A stretch of 58,252 bases of DNA from Clostridiales bacterium (GTDB lineage Bacteria; Bacillota; Clostridia; Oscillospirales; Acutalibacteraceae), in assembly GCA_012523185.1 (NCBI GenBank), contig JAAYIY010000070.1:1-58252 (forward strand). Direction: 5' to 3'. Below the pieces are notes generated by a model. It saw nothing but the letters and a program-made list of their open reading frames with translations, was not told the DNA's origin and did no database searches. How positions within the stretch are numbered: position 1 is the first letter of the stretch; each line of letters begins with the position of its first letter. This document shows positions 46,235 through 56,265 of the stretch, piece after piece. A program made the translations under genes and the position numbers.

Positions 46235-47332
46235 TTAATTTTTGATTAACCTCGAAAGATATTCTATCCATTGCGCGCCTATTTCTTCAGTTGAAAGCCG
46301 TTTTTTTAAGGAGAGGGAGCTGCGTGAAATCTTTTCTGACAAATTTTTGTCGGACAGCAGCCTGACGACGGCGGACGAAATCGCGCCGACATCGTCAACC
46401 GGCGCGAGCAGCCCGTTTTCACCGTCAACAATTAATTCCTCCGGACCCATTTTGCACCGTGTGGAAACGCAGGGCACTCCGCACGCCATCGCCTCGATAA
46501 GCGCGTTAGGCATTCCTTCGTATCTTGACGACAGGACAAAGACGGAGGAACGGCAAACACGGCTCATAACATCACGCACGGCGCCCGGCAGGCAGACAAA
46601 ATCCCGCAATCCATTTTCCGCCGCCGCCGACTCAAGCCTTTCTCTTTCCTCGCCGTCGCCGTATATGACAAGCTTGTAATCGGGAAAGCTCTTGTGTATC
46701 TCCGCGAACGCCTTAATGAGTGTGTCAAAGCCTTTGCACTCCACAAGCCTGCCCGCGGCGGTGATTGTTTTTTCGCGCACAGTCGGCGGCGAAAGCTCGT
46801 AAACCGACTGATTAAAAACCGCGTTTTGAATCACCGCCGACTTTCGTCTTACGCTTTTTGGAAAAAAGCCGCGCGCGCCCTCCGTTTGAAATATATATCC
46901 GCCGCAAAGGAGTGAAGTCGCGCGGCGCAAAAGCGTCATAAACGGTGTGGCGTTGAGCATATAGGGGTTGCTGCGCTCTGTCCCCACCGACTTGATTTTT
47001 GTTAAGACTGTCGAAAACACAGCATAAGAGGACATCACATGGCTCATGCCGATGACACAGTCCGGGGAAAGCTCTTTTACTGCTTTTCTGACTGACAGCG
47101 CGCGTGAAGCAGCCGCTCTGAAGCGCGAAAGGGAAGCGCTCGGGGGAAGCTGCGGAAGGTTTAAAAAGACTATGTTAACTTCTTTGTCAAAGTCATAAAA
47201 GCTGCCGCGGCCCTGCAATGAAAAAACAGTCACCTCATGACCTTTTCGGGCAAAAAAGCCGCTCAATGAGCTTAAGGCTCTTTCTGCCCCGCCGCTGCCC
47301 TCAAGACTGATAATCAAAAACGCAAGCCTCAA
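46235..47332 (-). CDS. GT4-family glycosyltransferase
   Basis: The 365-residue GT-B enzyme has the N-terminal donor/acceptor loop SGGAERALSSL, the mid-protein TAAGRLVECKGFDTLIKAF, and the GT4 EX7E-type segment SSRYEGMPNALIEAMACGVPCVST near 280. It probably transfers a sugar from a nucleotide donor to a lipid- or polymer-bound acceptor at the membrane. The start is TTG at 47332 with GGAGGG seven bases upstream, 4 bp after the RNase HI stop. The acceptor cannot be inferred. Confidence 0.85.
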   Translation of the reverse strand: MRLAFLIISLEGSGGAERALSSLSGFFARKGHEVTVFSLQGRGSFYDFDKEVNIVFLNLPQLPPSASLSRFRAAASRALSVRKAVKELSPDCVIGMSHVMSSYAVFSTVLTKIKSVGTERSNPYMLNATPFMTLLRRATSLLCGGYIFQTEGARGFFPKSVRRKSAVIQNAVFNQSVYELSPPTVREKTITAAGRLVECKGFDTLIKAFAEIHKSFPDYKLVIYGDGEERERLESAAAENGLRDFVCLPGAVRDVMSRVCRSSVFVLSSRYEGMPNALIEAMACGVPCVSTRCKMGPEELIVDGENGLLAPVDDVGAISSAVVRLLSDKNLSEKISRSSLSLKKRLSTEEIGAQWIEYLSRLIKN

Positions 47333-47335
47333 AAA

Positions 47336-47791
47336 TCAGCCCTCCTTTGAATATTTTTTTGACTGGTGTACGGCAAGCTTGTCACAGCGCTCGTTTTCGG
47401 GGTGTCCCGCATGTCCCTTTATCCAGACAATTTTGTAATTATGCTTTGACAGCTCCGTTAAAAGAGAATCCCATAAATCGGCGTTTTGCGCCGGTTTTTT
47501 ATCACTTTTTATCCAGCCGTTCTTTTTCCAGCCTTCTGCCCAACCCTTTTCAATTCCGTTGGCGACATATTGGGAGTCTGTATAAATCGTCACGCTGCAT
47601 TTTTCACGCAGCAGGCGGAGCGCTTCAATTACGGCTGTCAGCTCCATGCGGTTGTTAGTCGTTTCGGCATTTCCGCCGCTGACTTCTTTTTCGTGTCCCT
47701 TATATCTTAAAATGCTTGCCCAGCCGCCCGGTCCGGGATTTCCCGAACAAGAGCCGTCGCTGAAGATATCCACATTTTTCAACTCTTTCAC
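47336..47791 (-). CDS. rnhA: Ribonuclease HI
   Basis: RNase HI cuts the RNA strand of RNA-DNA hybrids. The 151 residues have the active-site Asp in [17 protein letters not shown], Glu in [13 protein letters not shown], Asp in [12 protein letters not shown], and the final Asp in [10 protein letters not shown]. The basic-protrusion helix [17 protein letters not shown] is present. The start appears to be GTG at 47789-47791. It is followed directly by the glycosyltransferase gene. Confidence 0.95.
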   Translation of the reverse strand: MKELKNVDIFSDGSCSGNPGPGGWASILRYKGHEKEVSGGNAETTNNRMELTAVIEALRLLREKCSVTIYTDSQYVANGIEKGWAEGWKKNGWIKSDKKPAQNADLWDSLLTELSKHNYKIVWIKGHAGHPENERCDKLAVHQSKKYSKEG

Positions 47792-47818
47792 AAATTCACC
47801 CGCTTTTAATTTTATTTG

Positions 47819-47847
47819 ATTTTATCATTATTTTTAATCTTGTACAA
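47819..47847 (-). promoter_or_regulatory. Promoter of the rnhA-glycosyltransferase pair
   Basis: On the minus strand TTGTAC (complement of 47842-47847) is 17 bp from TAAAAT (complement of 47819-47824), about 28 bp before the rnhA start. Confidence 0.55.
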
Positions 47848-47863
47848 GCCCTGTGCGGTTAAT

Positions 47864-47892
47864 TTTACGCTTTCAGTCAATAATACTATAAA
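47864..47892 (+). promoter_or_regulatory. Promoter of the nucleotidyltransferase fusion gene
   Basis: TTTACG (47864-47869) is 17 bp from TATAAA (47887-47892), divergent from the rnhA promoter. The leader is about 23 nt. Confidence 0.5.
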
Positions 47893-47921
47893 ATTTAACT
47901 GTACGTTTAGGAGAGATTTGT

Positions 47922-50249
47922 TTGAAGGCAGTTGTAATGGCCGGCGGAGAGGGCAGCAGGCTGCGTCCCTTGACCTGCGACATTCCAAAACCGATGGCAA
48001 GGCTTTGCGGCAGACCGATTATGGAGTATATCCTTGACCTTTTGGCGCGTTACGGAACCACCGAAGTCGCCGTTACACTCGGATATCTTCCCAACGTAAT
48101 AAAACAGCATTTTGAAAGCGGCGAGTACAAAGGGCTGAAGCTGAGGTTTGTGACAGAGGAAAAACCGCTCGGCACTGCGGGCGGTGTCAAAAACGCGGCG
48201 GCGGAATTTATCGGCGGCGAGCCGTTTTTTGTGATAAGCGGCGACGCGATGTGCGATTTTGAGCTTGACAAAGCCATGGACGCGCATAAAAGATCCGGCG
48301 CAAAACTGACGGTCTTAGGAAAAAGGGTCACAGACCCGCGTGAATACGGGCTTATCAACGCAGGGCATGACGGCGCGATCACAGGTTTTATAGAAAAACC
48401 GTCATGGGGGCAGGCGACTTCAAACCTTGCGAACACAGGCATATATATTATCGAGCCTGATTGCCTTGCGCTGATTGACGACGACGGCGCGTTTGACTTC
48501 GCAAAAGACCTTTTCCCGCGTATGCTTGACAAGAATATACCTCTTAATTGTTTTTCCGCGGAGGGGTATTGGTGTGATATCGGCGACATAAAGGCGTATA
48601 TTAAATGCCAGCACGACCTTTTAAACGGAAAAATAAGATTTGGAATGAAAGCCATTGCCGACGGAATATATTTAAAAGACAACATTCCGAAAGGTAATTT
48701 CAAAATTATACCTCCCGTATATATCGGCGAACAAGCGGATATCGGCGACGGAGCGGAAATCGGCCCCGACACTGTTATTGACGACGAGTGCCTGATAGGT
48801 TCGGAAGCAAAAATAAGAGGCTCCGTTCTTTTGCAAAACTCTAAGGTGATGCAAAACGCGTCGGTTAATGAGGCGTTGATTTGCGGCGGCGCGACAGTCA
48901 GAAATGACGCTTGTGTTTTTGAGGGGAGCGTCGTCGGCGCCGGCTCCGTTATCGGAACGGGAACAGTCGTTAAGCCGAGCGTGCTTATCTGGCCTCAAAA
49001 GTCAATACGAGAACATTCTGAAATCGGCACAAACGTAAAATACGGTGCAAGCGCGCGAGAGATATTCGACGACAACGGTATAGGCGGCTCCGACGGAGTT
49101 GACTTGACACCGGAAATATGCGCGGGAATCGGGTGTGCCATAGGCAGCATAAAAACCTGTAAAAAGGCGGGCATAGCCTGTGACGGGACAAACAACTCAA
49201 AGTCGATGATGCTTGCGCTCATGGCGGGTCTGATGTCGGCGGGCAGCCATGTTTGGAGCTTCGGCGAATGCTTTGAATCACAGCTGTCATTTTGCACGTC
49301 GTTTTGCGGACTCGGCATAGGGGTTTTTATTTCAGGGGGCAAAACTCCGCAAATAAAGGTTTGCGGAGAAGGCGGACTGTCAATACCTCGTTTCCTTGAG
49401 CGGGAAATTGAGTCAAGAGTTTCAAAAGGCGAGTACAACAGGTGTTCGGACGATTGTTTCAAGGATATAGCGGATATGAGCAGCATACGCATGATGTATT
49501 CGCGCGAGCTTCTTAAACAAGCTCCGTATGAGCTGCGCGGCATATGCGCGAGCGTAAAATCAGCCAACGAAAAAATCACGTCGCTGATGGACGACACACT
49601 TGATAAGCTCGGATGCATAAGGAATGATGAAATAATATTCAGAATTGACGACAGCGGCGTCACGCTTACCGCGTATACAGAAAGAAAAAACTCAATTCCA
49701 TATGAAAAGCTTTTATCTGTTTGCTGCTATAATGAGCTGAGGAACGGCAGAGATATAGCCCTGCCGTTTGACGCCCCGATGATGCTTGATATGCTTGCCT
49801 CAAGCTGCGGCAGGAGGGCTTATAGGTATTTGTCAAGCCCCGCCGACAACTCTGATTCGGCTGCAAGAAGGCTCTCCGCAAAGCAGCTTTGGGTTCGCGA
49901 CGCTCTGTTCATGTCGGTGCGTCTGCTCTCGATTGTTAAAGAAAGAGAAAAAACAATAGACGAGCTTTATAACGAGCTGCCGGAGTTTTATATCGCGCGG
50001 AAAACATTCGCGCTTCAATTTCCGCCGTCACGGCTTGCCGAATTTCTCGGCGAGGAAGAAACGGAAAGTCAAAACCCGCGCGAGGGTATTGTTGTAAAGC
50101 GCGAAAGGGGCAAAATAATGATAACTCCTTCCAAGAGCGGCAGGGCTGTAAATGTTATTGCCGAGGCGGAGAGCATGGAGGCGGCTGTTGAGATGTGCGA
50201 CGGCTTTGAGTCTCTTATAAGCGCGGCGGAAAAAAAGAGCGGCGTCTGA
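47922..50249 (+). CDS. Mannose-1-phosphate guanylyltransferase-like protein fused to a degenerate phosphomannomutase-like domain
   Basis: The 775-residue protein joins three parts. The first is a nucleotidyltransferase (1-235) with GGEGSRLRPLT at 8-18 and a metal-site SGDAMCD at 107-112. The second is a left-handed beta-helix of hexapeptide repeats (about 250-375). The third is a phosphohexomutase-like region (about 380-775). In the third part the phosphoserine loop (normally TASHNP) reads FISGGKTP at 469-476, and the metal loop (normally DGDxDR) reads FRIDDSG at 573-579, so mutase activity is doubtful. The N-terminal part probably makes a nucleotide sugar. The start is TTG at 47922 behind AGGAGAG. 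Confidence 0.85.
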   Translation: MKAVVMAGGEGSRLRPLTCDIPKPMARLCGRPIMEYILDLLARYGTTEVAVTLGYLPNVIKQHFESGEYKGLKLRFVTEEKPLGTAGGVKNAAAEFIGGEPFFVISGDAMCDFELDKAMDAHKRSGAKLTVLGKRVTDPREYGLINAGHDGAITGFIEKPSWGQATSNLANTGIYIIEPDCLALIDDDGAFDFAKDLFPRMLDKNIPLNCFSAEGYWCDIGDIKAYIKCQHDLLNGKIRFGMKAIADGIYLKDNIPKGNFKIIPPVYIGEQADIGDGAEIGPDTVIDDECLIGSEAKIRGSVLLQNSKVMQNASVNEALICGGATVRNDACVFEGSVVGAGSVIGTGTVVKPSVLIWPQKSIREHSEIGTNVKYGASAREIFDDNGIGGSDGVDLTPEICAGIGCAIGSIKTCKKAGIACDGTNNSKSMMLALMAGLMSAGSHVWSFGECFESQLSFCTSFCGLGIGVFISGGKTPQIKVCGEGGLSIPRFLEREIESRVSKGEYNRCSDDCFKDIADMSSIRMMYSRELLKQAPYELRGICASVKSANEKITSLMDDTLDKLGCIRNDEIIFRIDDSGVTLTAYTERKNSIPYEKLLSVCCYNELRNGRDIALPFDAPMMLDMLASSCGRRAYRYLSSPADNSDSAARRLSAKQLWVRDALFMSVRLLSIVKEREKTIDELYNELPEFYIARKTFALQFPPSRLAEFLGEEETESQNPREGIVVKRERGKIMITPSKSGRAVNVIAEAESMEAAVEMCDGFESLISAAEKKSGV

Positions 50250-50468
50250 AAAGTGCCGCTACATAAAACAAACGCCACAGTCGGCTCTTGAAGGGGCGCG
50301 GCGCGTATTATCCGCTTTTATGAGGGCTTTATCGCCTTTGTTAGCTTTCGCAAAAATGTTCTTAACTCCTTGATTTTGTCTTAATTGTTGTTTGCAATTT
50401 CACCTTTCGGTCTTAATTACCGTTTGGAAGTTTAACATTTGATTTCAGTCTTGACTTTTGGTTGCTGC

Positions 50469-50497
50469 TTGACATTGAGGGTGTTTTAAAGTAAAAT
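50469..50497 (+). promoter_or_regulatory. Strong sigma-A-type promoter of the rnj-gdpP operon
   Basis: Consensus TTGACA (50469-50474) is 17 bp from TAAAAT (50492-50497), giving a leader of roughly 70 nt. Confidence 0.8.
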
Positions 50498-50525
50498 ATT
50501 AGAATAAGTATTACCTTGAATTAAT

Positions 50526-50550
50526 GTGTATCGTGTACATACACTTTTTT
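50526..50550 (+). promoter_or_regulatory. Terminator-like hairpin in the RNase J leader (candidate attenuator)
   Basis: GTGTAT (50526-50531) pairs with ATACAC (50539-50544) around a 7-nt loop and is followed by six T residues (50545-50550). It lies between the promoter and the ribosome-binding site AAGGAGAG. The stem is short, so strength as a terminator is uncertain. Confidence 0.5.
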
Positions 50551-50576
50551 GTTATTAAAAAATTAAGGAGAGTTAA

Positions 50577-52397
50577 ATGACAACAAACAAAATCGAAATA
50601 ATAGATGCTTCGGTGAGGACAAAAAGGAGTCAAAACATCAAACGTCAAGCCGGGTCTAACGAGTCGTCTGCCGAAGCTGTCAAAAGAACTGCCAAGCCCG
50701 CCAAAAAGAACACCGCAAGGAGAAAAGAACCTGTAAACAAAAAAACAATTAAAATAGCTTTTCTCGGCGGTCTTAACGAAGTCGGCAAGAATATGACGCT
50801 GTACGAATACGGCGGCGATATGTTTCTTGTTGACTGCGGGCTGTCGTTTCCCGACCAGGATATGCTCGGCGTCGACCTTGTCATACCGGATTTCACTTAT
50901 ATTGAGCAAAACAAAAGCAAAATACGCGGTGTTTTCATCACGCACGGTCACGAGGATCACATCGGAGGCATCGCATACCTTTTAAGGCTGATTAATGTCC
51001 CGATATACGGAACAAAGCTTTCAATCGGACTTCTTCGGGGAAAGCTGCGGGAGCACGGGCTTTTAAACACGGCTGATTTAATCGAAATAAAGCCGGGAGA
51101 CAAGACGGCGCTCGGCGGCTTTTCGGTTGAGTGCATTCACGTCAACCATTCCATACCCGGAGCAGTCTCATTTGCCATACGCTGCGGCGGCGGGACTGTC
51201 GTTCAAACAGGCGACTTCAAAATTGACAACACACCCATAGACGGCGAGATAATCGACCTTGCAAGATTTGCCGAAATCGGCAAAGAGGGTGTGCTTTGCC
51301 TTCTGTCCGACTCAACAAACGCCGAACGCCCCGGGTTTACAGAGAGCGAGCGCAAAGTCGGCGAATCATTTGAAAATCTTTTTCACAGGGCGGGCAACAG
51401 ACGCCTTATAATCGCCACCTTCGCGTCAAATATTCACCGTGTTCAACAAATTATGGATGTGGCGCAGCGCCTCGGCAGAAAAGTCGCGCTGTCCGGCAGA
51501 AGCCTTGAAAATGTCGTGTCCATAAGCGAGGAGCTGGGATATCTGCATGTCCCCGAAGGACTGCTTATAAGCATCGACATGGTAAACAGATATCCGGCTG
51601 ACAAGCTTGTCATCATCACGACCGGAAGTCAGGGCGAGCCGTTATCCGCTTTGTCAAGGATGGCTTTTTCCGAGCATCGCAAGGTTGAAATATGCCCGAA
51701 CGACTGTGTAATCATTTCCGCCACGCCAATCCCGGGAAACGAAAAAACTGTCGGCAAGGTTATTAACGAGCTGCTCAAGCTGGGCGCGGAAGTCATTTAT
51801 GAGCAGATGTATGAAGTCCATGTGTCGGGACACGCTTGCCAGGAAGAGCTGAAAATAATCATGGGCATTGTAAAGCCCAAGTTTTTTATTCCTGTCCACG
51901 GAGAGCAAAAGCATTTGCGCAAGCATTCGGCGCTTGCTAAAAGCATCGGGATATCACCTGAAAACATCCTCATAGCCGACAACGGAAATGTTGTCGAGCT
52001 GACGGCAAGCTCTATGAGGTTTGGGGCAAACGTGCCCGCCGGCAGAGTTTTTGTTGACGGTTACGGAGTCGGCGACGTCGGCAGCATTGTGCTGAAGGAC
52101 AGAAGGCATCTGGCGCAGGACGGGCTTGTTATTGTCGCCGCCGTTATCGACAGCGTCTCCGGTCACATTGTTTCAGGACCTGACATCATCACAAGAGGAT
52201 TTGTTTATGAGCGGGGTTCCGAAAGCATCATCGAGGAGGCAAAGCAGGTTGTTTCCACTGTCATAACCGATATGCTTTTAGGCAGCGCTCACGACGTGCC
52301 GGCCGCCAAGTCGAAGCTGCGTGACGCCGTTTCACGCCTTATGTACGAAAAAACAAAGCGCAGTCCTATGATATTTCCCGTTATACTGGAGGTTTGA
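50577..52397 (+). CDS. rnj: Ribonuclease J
   Basis: RNase J is a metallo-beta-lactamase/beta-CASP enzyme with 5'-3' exonuclease and endonuclease activity in mRNA decay and rRNA maturation. The 606 residues begin with a Lys/Arg/Ala-rich extension of about 55 residues not needed for the fold. The zinc motif is HGHEDHIGG near residue 122, with later motifs SDSTNAERPG, the HxH-type VHVSGHA and VHGEQKH. ATG at 50577 has AAGGAGAG upstream. gdpP begins at the base after the stop codon, so the genes are coupled. Whether it is J1 or J2 is not resolved. Confidence 0.94.
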   Translation: MTTNKIEIIDASVRTKRSQNIKRQAGSNESSAEAVKRTAKPAKKNTARRKEPVNKKTIKIAFLGGLNEVGKNMTLYEYGGDMFLVDCGLSFPDQDMLGVDLVIPDFTYIEQNKSKIRGVFITHGHEDHIGGIAYLLRLINVPIYGTKLSIGLLRGKLREHGLLNTADLIEIKPGDKTALGGFSVECIHVNHSIPGAVSFAIRCGGGTVVQTGDFKIDNTPIDGEIIDLARFAEIGKEGVLCLLSDSTNAERPGFTESERKVGESFENLFHRAGNRRLIIATFASNIHRVQQIMDVAQRLGRKVALSGRSLENVVSISEELGYLHVPEGLLISIDMVNRYPADKLVIITTGSQGEPLSALSRMAFSEHRKVEICPNDCVIISATPIPGNEKTVGKVINELLKLGAEVIYEQMYEVHVSGHACQEELKIIMGIVKPKFFIPVHGEQKHLRKHSALAKSIGISPENILIADNGNVVELTASSMRFGANVPAGRVFVDGYGVGDVGSIVLKDRRHLAQDGLVIVAAVIDSVSGHIVSGPDIITRGFVYERGSESIIEEAKQVVSTVITDMLLGSAHDVPAAKSKLRDAVSRLMYEKTKRSPMIFPVILEV

Positions 52398-54371
52398 ATG
52401 AGCTTTAAACGTTTCAGGACTTTTTTGGTTGTTCCGGCCTGTTTTGTGCTGTCGGCCATTCTGTTCGCAGTCATAACTTCACGTTACAACAGGATGCTGG
52501 CGATTGTCGAGCTTTGCGGGATAGCCGCGATGAGCATTGTTTATTTAGTGTGGACTTATTTTGCCCGCAAAGATTTTGTGAAGCTGGTTTTAAGCGTCGC
52601 CGCCAAGGTAGATCTCTTAAAAAACAGATCCTTGTCGTCTTTTCCCATACCTGTCGTTATCACAAACAGTGTCGGTGAAATCGAGCTTTTTAATCCGCTT
52701 TTCAGCGCCATGGCGTCGGACTCCCGCAAGCTTGAGCGGGGCAATATTTCCGACTTCACCTCCGGCGCCGCGCTTGAGCAAATACTTTCACATCAGGGTT
52801 TTAACGCGCGATACGGCGACAAATATTTTTCCGTTTATTCAGGCGAAACAAAGCTCAAGGGCAGGACTTATTATATCTTTTATTTTATTGACGACACGGA
52901 GCTGAAGGCTGTCAGCGCCGAATATAAGCTAAGCCGTCCGTCTGTCATACTTGTTTCAATAGACGGCGCAGAGGAAATTCAAGCGAATTACAACAGCAAT
53001 GATTATGCCGAAATCCGCCTCAAAATCGACAAGATGATTGATGAGTGGAGTTCGTCCCTTAACTGTATATTCCATAGGATAGGCGGCGACAGATATATCA
53101 TGGTTGTTGAGGAGCGGGGGCTTCTTTCCATGATATCATCCCGCTTTAAGATACTTGATGATGTCCGCGGATATAAGTTCAATGATAAGACAGTCGGTTT
53201 TACTCTTTCCATGGGCGTCGGACACGGAGAAAACTTGCCCGAATGCGAAGAAAACGCGCGGCAGGCGCTTGACATGGCGCACAGCAGAGGCGGAGATCAA
53301 GCCGCCATCAAAAGACCTGGCTCGTCCTATGAGTTTTTCGGCGGCATTTCAAAGGGCATCGAACGGAAAACAAAGGTCAGGACACGAATAATGGCTTCCG
53401 CGATAACAGACCTTATAAGAGTGAGCGGCGATGTTATGATTATGGGTCACAAATATCCCGACCTTGACTCGCTCGGATCTGCCGTGGGACTTTGTTCCGT
53501 GGCTGCCGCCGCAGGCAAAAGAGCCTCGATAATCACAGATGTGTCGAGATCCCTCGCGCGGCCGTTGATTGAGCGGATAATTGCCGAGGGGAGAGCGGAT
53601 CTCATCGAAAGCCCCGCCTCCGCAATTCAGCGGATCACAAAAAAGACGCTGCTCATAGTCGTCGACACTCACACCGCGGATTTTGTTGAGTCAAACGAGC
53701 TTTTGGGCAAGGCATCGTCCGTCATTGTAATCGACCACCACAGAAAATCAGTAAACTACATAAACAACGCCTTGCTTTTCTTTCACGACCCGAGCGCTTC
53801 TTCCGCTTCGGAAATGGTGACGGAAATAATTCAATATATCGACACGAAGCAGATGTTCGACAAGCTTGAGGCCGACGCTCTGCTGTCGGGCATAATGCTC
53901 GACACAAGAAACTTTGTTCTCCGCGCCGGAGTGCGCAGCTTTGAGGCGGCGGCATTCCTTAAAAGACGCGGCGCCGACACAGTAAAGGTTAAAAAGATGT
54001 TTTCAAGCAGCTTTGAGAGCTACAAGCTTAGGAACGAGATTATCCTCAACGCGCAAATGTTCCGAAACTGCGCTGTTTCAAAAGTCGATTTCGACGCTCC
54101 CGATATCAGGGTGATATGCGCGCAGGCGGCAGACGAGCTTCTTAACATCAGCGACGTAGACGCGTCGTTTGTGCTGTTCGACAGCAACGGGATTATCAAC
54201 ATTTCCGCGCGCTCACTTGGAAACATGAACGTCCAGATAATAATGGAAAGCCTCGGCGGCGGCGGGCATCAGACAATGGCGGCCGCGCAGCTTAGCGACT
54301 GCGCAATCAATTCCGCTGTTTCGCGGCTTCACGCGGCAATAGACGACTACTATTTAAAGCTAAACAAATAA
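52398..54371 (+). CDS. gdpP: Cyclic-di-AMP phosphodiesterase GdpP (DHH/DHHA1)
   Basis: GdpP degrades the second messenger c-di-AMP, which controls osmolyte transport and cell-wall homeostasis. The 657 residues have two membrane helices (about 8-27 and 34-54), a PAS-like domain, a degenerate GGDEF domain (IGGDRYIM near 228), then DHH motifs [18 protein letters not shown] and VIDHH, and a DHHA1 domain with [10 protein letters not shown] near 625. ATG follows the rnj stop directly, with GGAGGT inside rnj. rplI follows after 20 bp. The order gdpP-rplI-dnaB is widely conserved in Firmicutes. Confidence 0.95.
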   Translation: MSFKRFRTFLVVPACFVLSAILFAVITSRYNRMLAIVELCGIAAMSIVYLVWTYFARKDFVKLVLSVAAKVDLLKNRSLSSFPIPVVITNSVGEIELFNPLFSAMASDSRKLERGNISDFTSGAALEQILSHQGFNARYGDKYFSVYSGETKLKGRTYYIFYFIDDTELKAVSAEYKLSRPSVILVSIDGAEEIQANYNSNDYAEIRLKIDKMIDEWSSSLNCIFHRIGGDRYIMVVEERGLLSMISSRFKILDDVRGYKFNDKTVGFTLSMGVGHGENLPECEENARQALDMAHSRGGDQAAIKRPGSSYEFFGGISKGIERKTKVRTRIMASAITDLIRVSGDVMIMGHKYPDLDSLGSAVGLCSVAAAAGKRASIITDVSRSLARPLIERIIAEGRADLIESPASAIQRITKKTLLIVVDTHTADFVESNELLGKASSVIVIDHHRKSVNYINNALLFFHDPSASSASEMVTEIIQYIDTKQMFDKLEADALLSGIMLDTRNFVLRAGVRSFEAAAFLKRRGADTVKVKKMFSSSFESYKLRNEIILNAQMFRNCAVSKVDFDAPDIRVICAQAADELLNISDVDASFVLFDSNGIINISARSLGNMNVQIIMESLGGGGHQTMAAAQLSDCAINSAVSRLHAAIDDYYLKLNK

Positions 54372-54391
54372 TACATCAAGGAGTGATTCTT

Positions 54392-54832
54392 TTGAAGCTT
54401 ATTTTAAAACAAGACGTAAAGGGGCTTGGAAAAAAGGGCGAAATGGTCAACGCGTCGGACGGCTACGCGCGCAACTTCCTTTTGCCCCGCGGACTTGCGT
54501 CAGAAGTTAACGCGCGGCTTCTAAACGAGCTTAAAAACAGAGAACAGGCGGAAGCTTACAGGAAAGAGGCCGAGCTTAAAACAGCTCAAGAAGCAGCAGA
54601 AGACATTGACGAAAAAACAGTAAGGATTTCAGCTAAGGCGGGGCAAAGCGGAAAGCTTTTCGGCTCTGTCACGTCAAAGGAGATTGCCGACGCGATTAAA
54701 AGCGAATTCGGCGTTGAGGTGGACAAAAGAAAGATAACGATTGATGATATAAAAAACTACGGTACATATGAGGCGGAGATCAAAATCCTGCCGGGAATAA
54801 CAGCGAAGGTTTACGTTCTTGTAAGTGAGTGA
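54392..54832 (+). CDS. rplI: 50S ribosomal protein L9
   Basis: L9 binds 23S rRNA and helps keep the reading frame. The 146-residue protein begins [16 protein letters not shown] and has the long connecting helix and C-terminal domain typical of L9. The TTG at 54392 is taken as start because AAGGAG (54378-54383) is spaced eight bases from it. The upstream in-frame GTG at 54383 overlaps that site. Confidence 0.96.
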   Translation: MKLILKQDVKGLGKKGEMVNASDGYARNFLLPRGLASEVNARLLNELKNREQAEAYRKEAELKTAQEAAEDIDEKTVRISAKAGQSGKLFGSVTSKEIADAIKSEFGVEVDKRKITIDDIKNYGTYEAEIKILPGITAKVYVLVSE

Positions 54833-54870
54833 TATTCAAAATAATTTTTCTTCCGATGAGGTGCTGAAGA

Positions 54871-56265
54871 TTGTCAGATAACAATTTTTTTACGGGGCCG
54901 GACGGCATAAGTATGCCGTACAGTCTTGACGCGGAGCAGGCCGTCCTCGGCTCTGTTTTGATTGATCCGTCGTGCATGGTTCAGGTTCAGCTTCACCTGC
55001 GCCCCGAGCATTTCTTTCTTCCGCAGCACGAGGCGATTTTCAGCGTAATGGTAGCGATTGAATCGTCGGGCGGCAAAATTGATCCTCTGCTTGTTCTTGA
55101 GCGCCTCAAGTCTGAAAAAGTCTTTGATGACGCGTCGGGTAAAAACTATCTTTTCAAGCTTGCCGAGGCTGTTCCCAGCACTAAGAATGTCGAGCAATAC
55201 GCCGTGATTGTGCGCGATAAGTTTTATCTCCGCTCCTTAGTGAAAGCTTCCCGGGAAATAATTGACGATACGATAAACACCGACGCGGAAACCGATATGC
55301 TGCTTGATTCGGCCGAGCAAAAGATTTATGACATACGGCGCGGCAAATCGACTCAAGGACCTTCAAGGCTGAGCGACATCATAATAAATGAAGTTTACGA
55401 CAAGCTTAACAAGCTTAATTCTGACGAAAAAGACGACTATAAGGGCATACCGACAGGATACGCGGATCTTGACGGGCTTTTAACGGGTCTGCACAAGTCT
55501 GATTTGATTCTGATTGGCGCCCGCCCTGCAATGGGCAAGACAAGCTTTGCGCTTAATATTGCAAGGAACATATCTTTAATCGGGAAGAAAAAGGTTGTGT
55601 TCTTTTCGCTCGAAATGTCAAAAGAGCAGCTTGCGCAAAGAGTTTTGTCAACGGAGGCAAGGGTACATAGCCAAAAAATGAGGACAGGCATTCTGGAGGC
55701 CGACGATTGGACAAGATTGGGGCTTGCCACGTCTGTTTTGAATGAGTGCGAGCTTTATTTTGACGACAGCTCGGATATTACCGTTCAAGAGATGAAAGCT
55801 AAAGTCAGAAGGATGAAAAACGTGGACTGCGTTTTTATTGACTATCTCGGTCTTGTCAGATCCGCTGTCAAAAAAGAAAATCGTGTGCAGGAAGTAACCG
55901 AAATAACGCGCACGCTAAAGATGATGGCAAAAGATTTGCGCATTCCCGTCGTCTGCTGCGCCCAGCTTTCAAGGGGCACAGAGGGCAGGGGGAAGTCTCA
56001 CAGGCCGCAGCTGTCAGATTTGCGCGAGTCCGGCTCTATTGAGCAGGACGCGGACATTGTGCTGATGCTTTACAGGAAGGAATACTATGACGCCGAAAAG
56101 AGAGAAAACGACGACGACGGCGATTCCTCCGTTGAAAATGTCGTTAATGAGGTTGATGTTATTATAGCAAAAAACAGGCACGGTCCCACAAACACGGTAA
56201 AGCTTGTTTGGGATTCCGAACACACCTTATTTGTCGGAATTGAAAGGCTGCAGCATGGTATGTAA
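54871..56265 (+). CDS. dnaB: Replicative DNA helicase DnaB
   Basis: DnaB unwinds DNA at the fork as a hexamer. The 464 residues have the N-terminal helical domain (YSLDAEQAVLGSVLIDP), Walker A GARPAMGKTSFAL near 218, Walker B VFIDYLGLV, and the arginine-finger region SDLRESGSIEQDADIV. The start appears to be TTG at 54871 with GAGGTG seven bases upstream. The end overlaps tilS by 11 bp. Confidence 0.96.
   Translation: MSDNNFFTGPDGISMPYSLDAEQAVLGSVLIDPSCMVQVQLHLRPEHFFLPQHEAIFSVMVAIESSGGKIDPLLVLERLKSEKVFDDASGKNYLFKLAEAVPSTKNVEQYAVIVRDKFYLRSLVKASREIIDDTINTDAETDMLLDSAEQKIYDIRRGKSTQGPSRLSDIIINEVYDKLNKLNSDEKDDYKGIPTGYADLDGLLTGLHKSDLILIGARPAMGKTSFALNIARNISLIGKKKVVFFSLEMSKEQLAQRVLSTEARVHSQKMRTGILEADDWTRLGLATSVLNECELYFDDSSDITVQEMKAKVRRMKNVDCVFIDYLGLVRSAVKKENRVQEVTEITRTLKMMAKDLRIPVVCCAQLSRGTEGRGKSHRPQLSDLRESGSIEQDADIVLMLYRKEYYDAEKRENDDDGDSSVENVVNEVDVIIAKNRHGPTNTVKLVWDSEHTLFVGIERLQHGM

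Larger units (their letters stand above)
50250..50576 (+). other. Intergenic region upstream of RNase J
   Basis: No coding region is convincing in this 327-bp stretch. It holds a repeated nonamer GTCTTAATT (50378-50386 and 50410-50418), the latter within a small CGGT/ACCG dyad. It also holds a strong promoter (50469-50497) and a terminator-like leader hairpin (50526-50550). No clear terminator for the upstream fusion gene is visible. Confidence 0.6.

Noticed and set aside
48050-49663. Long minus-strand open frames (240 and 222 codons) opposite the nucleotidyltransferase fusion
   Set aside because: They are antisense shadows of a gene with clear motifs, and their translations are Ser/Pro-rich without domains.
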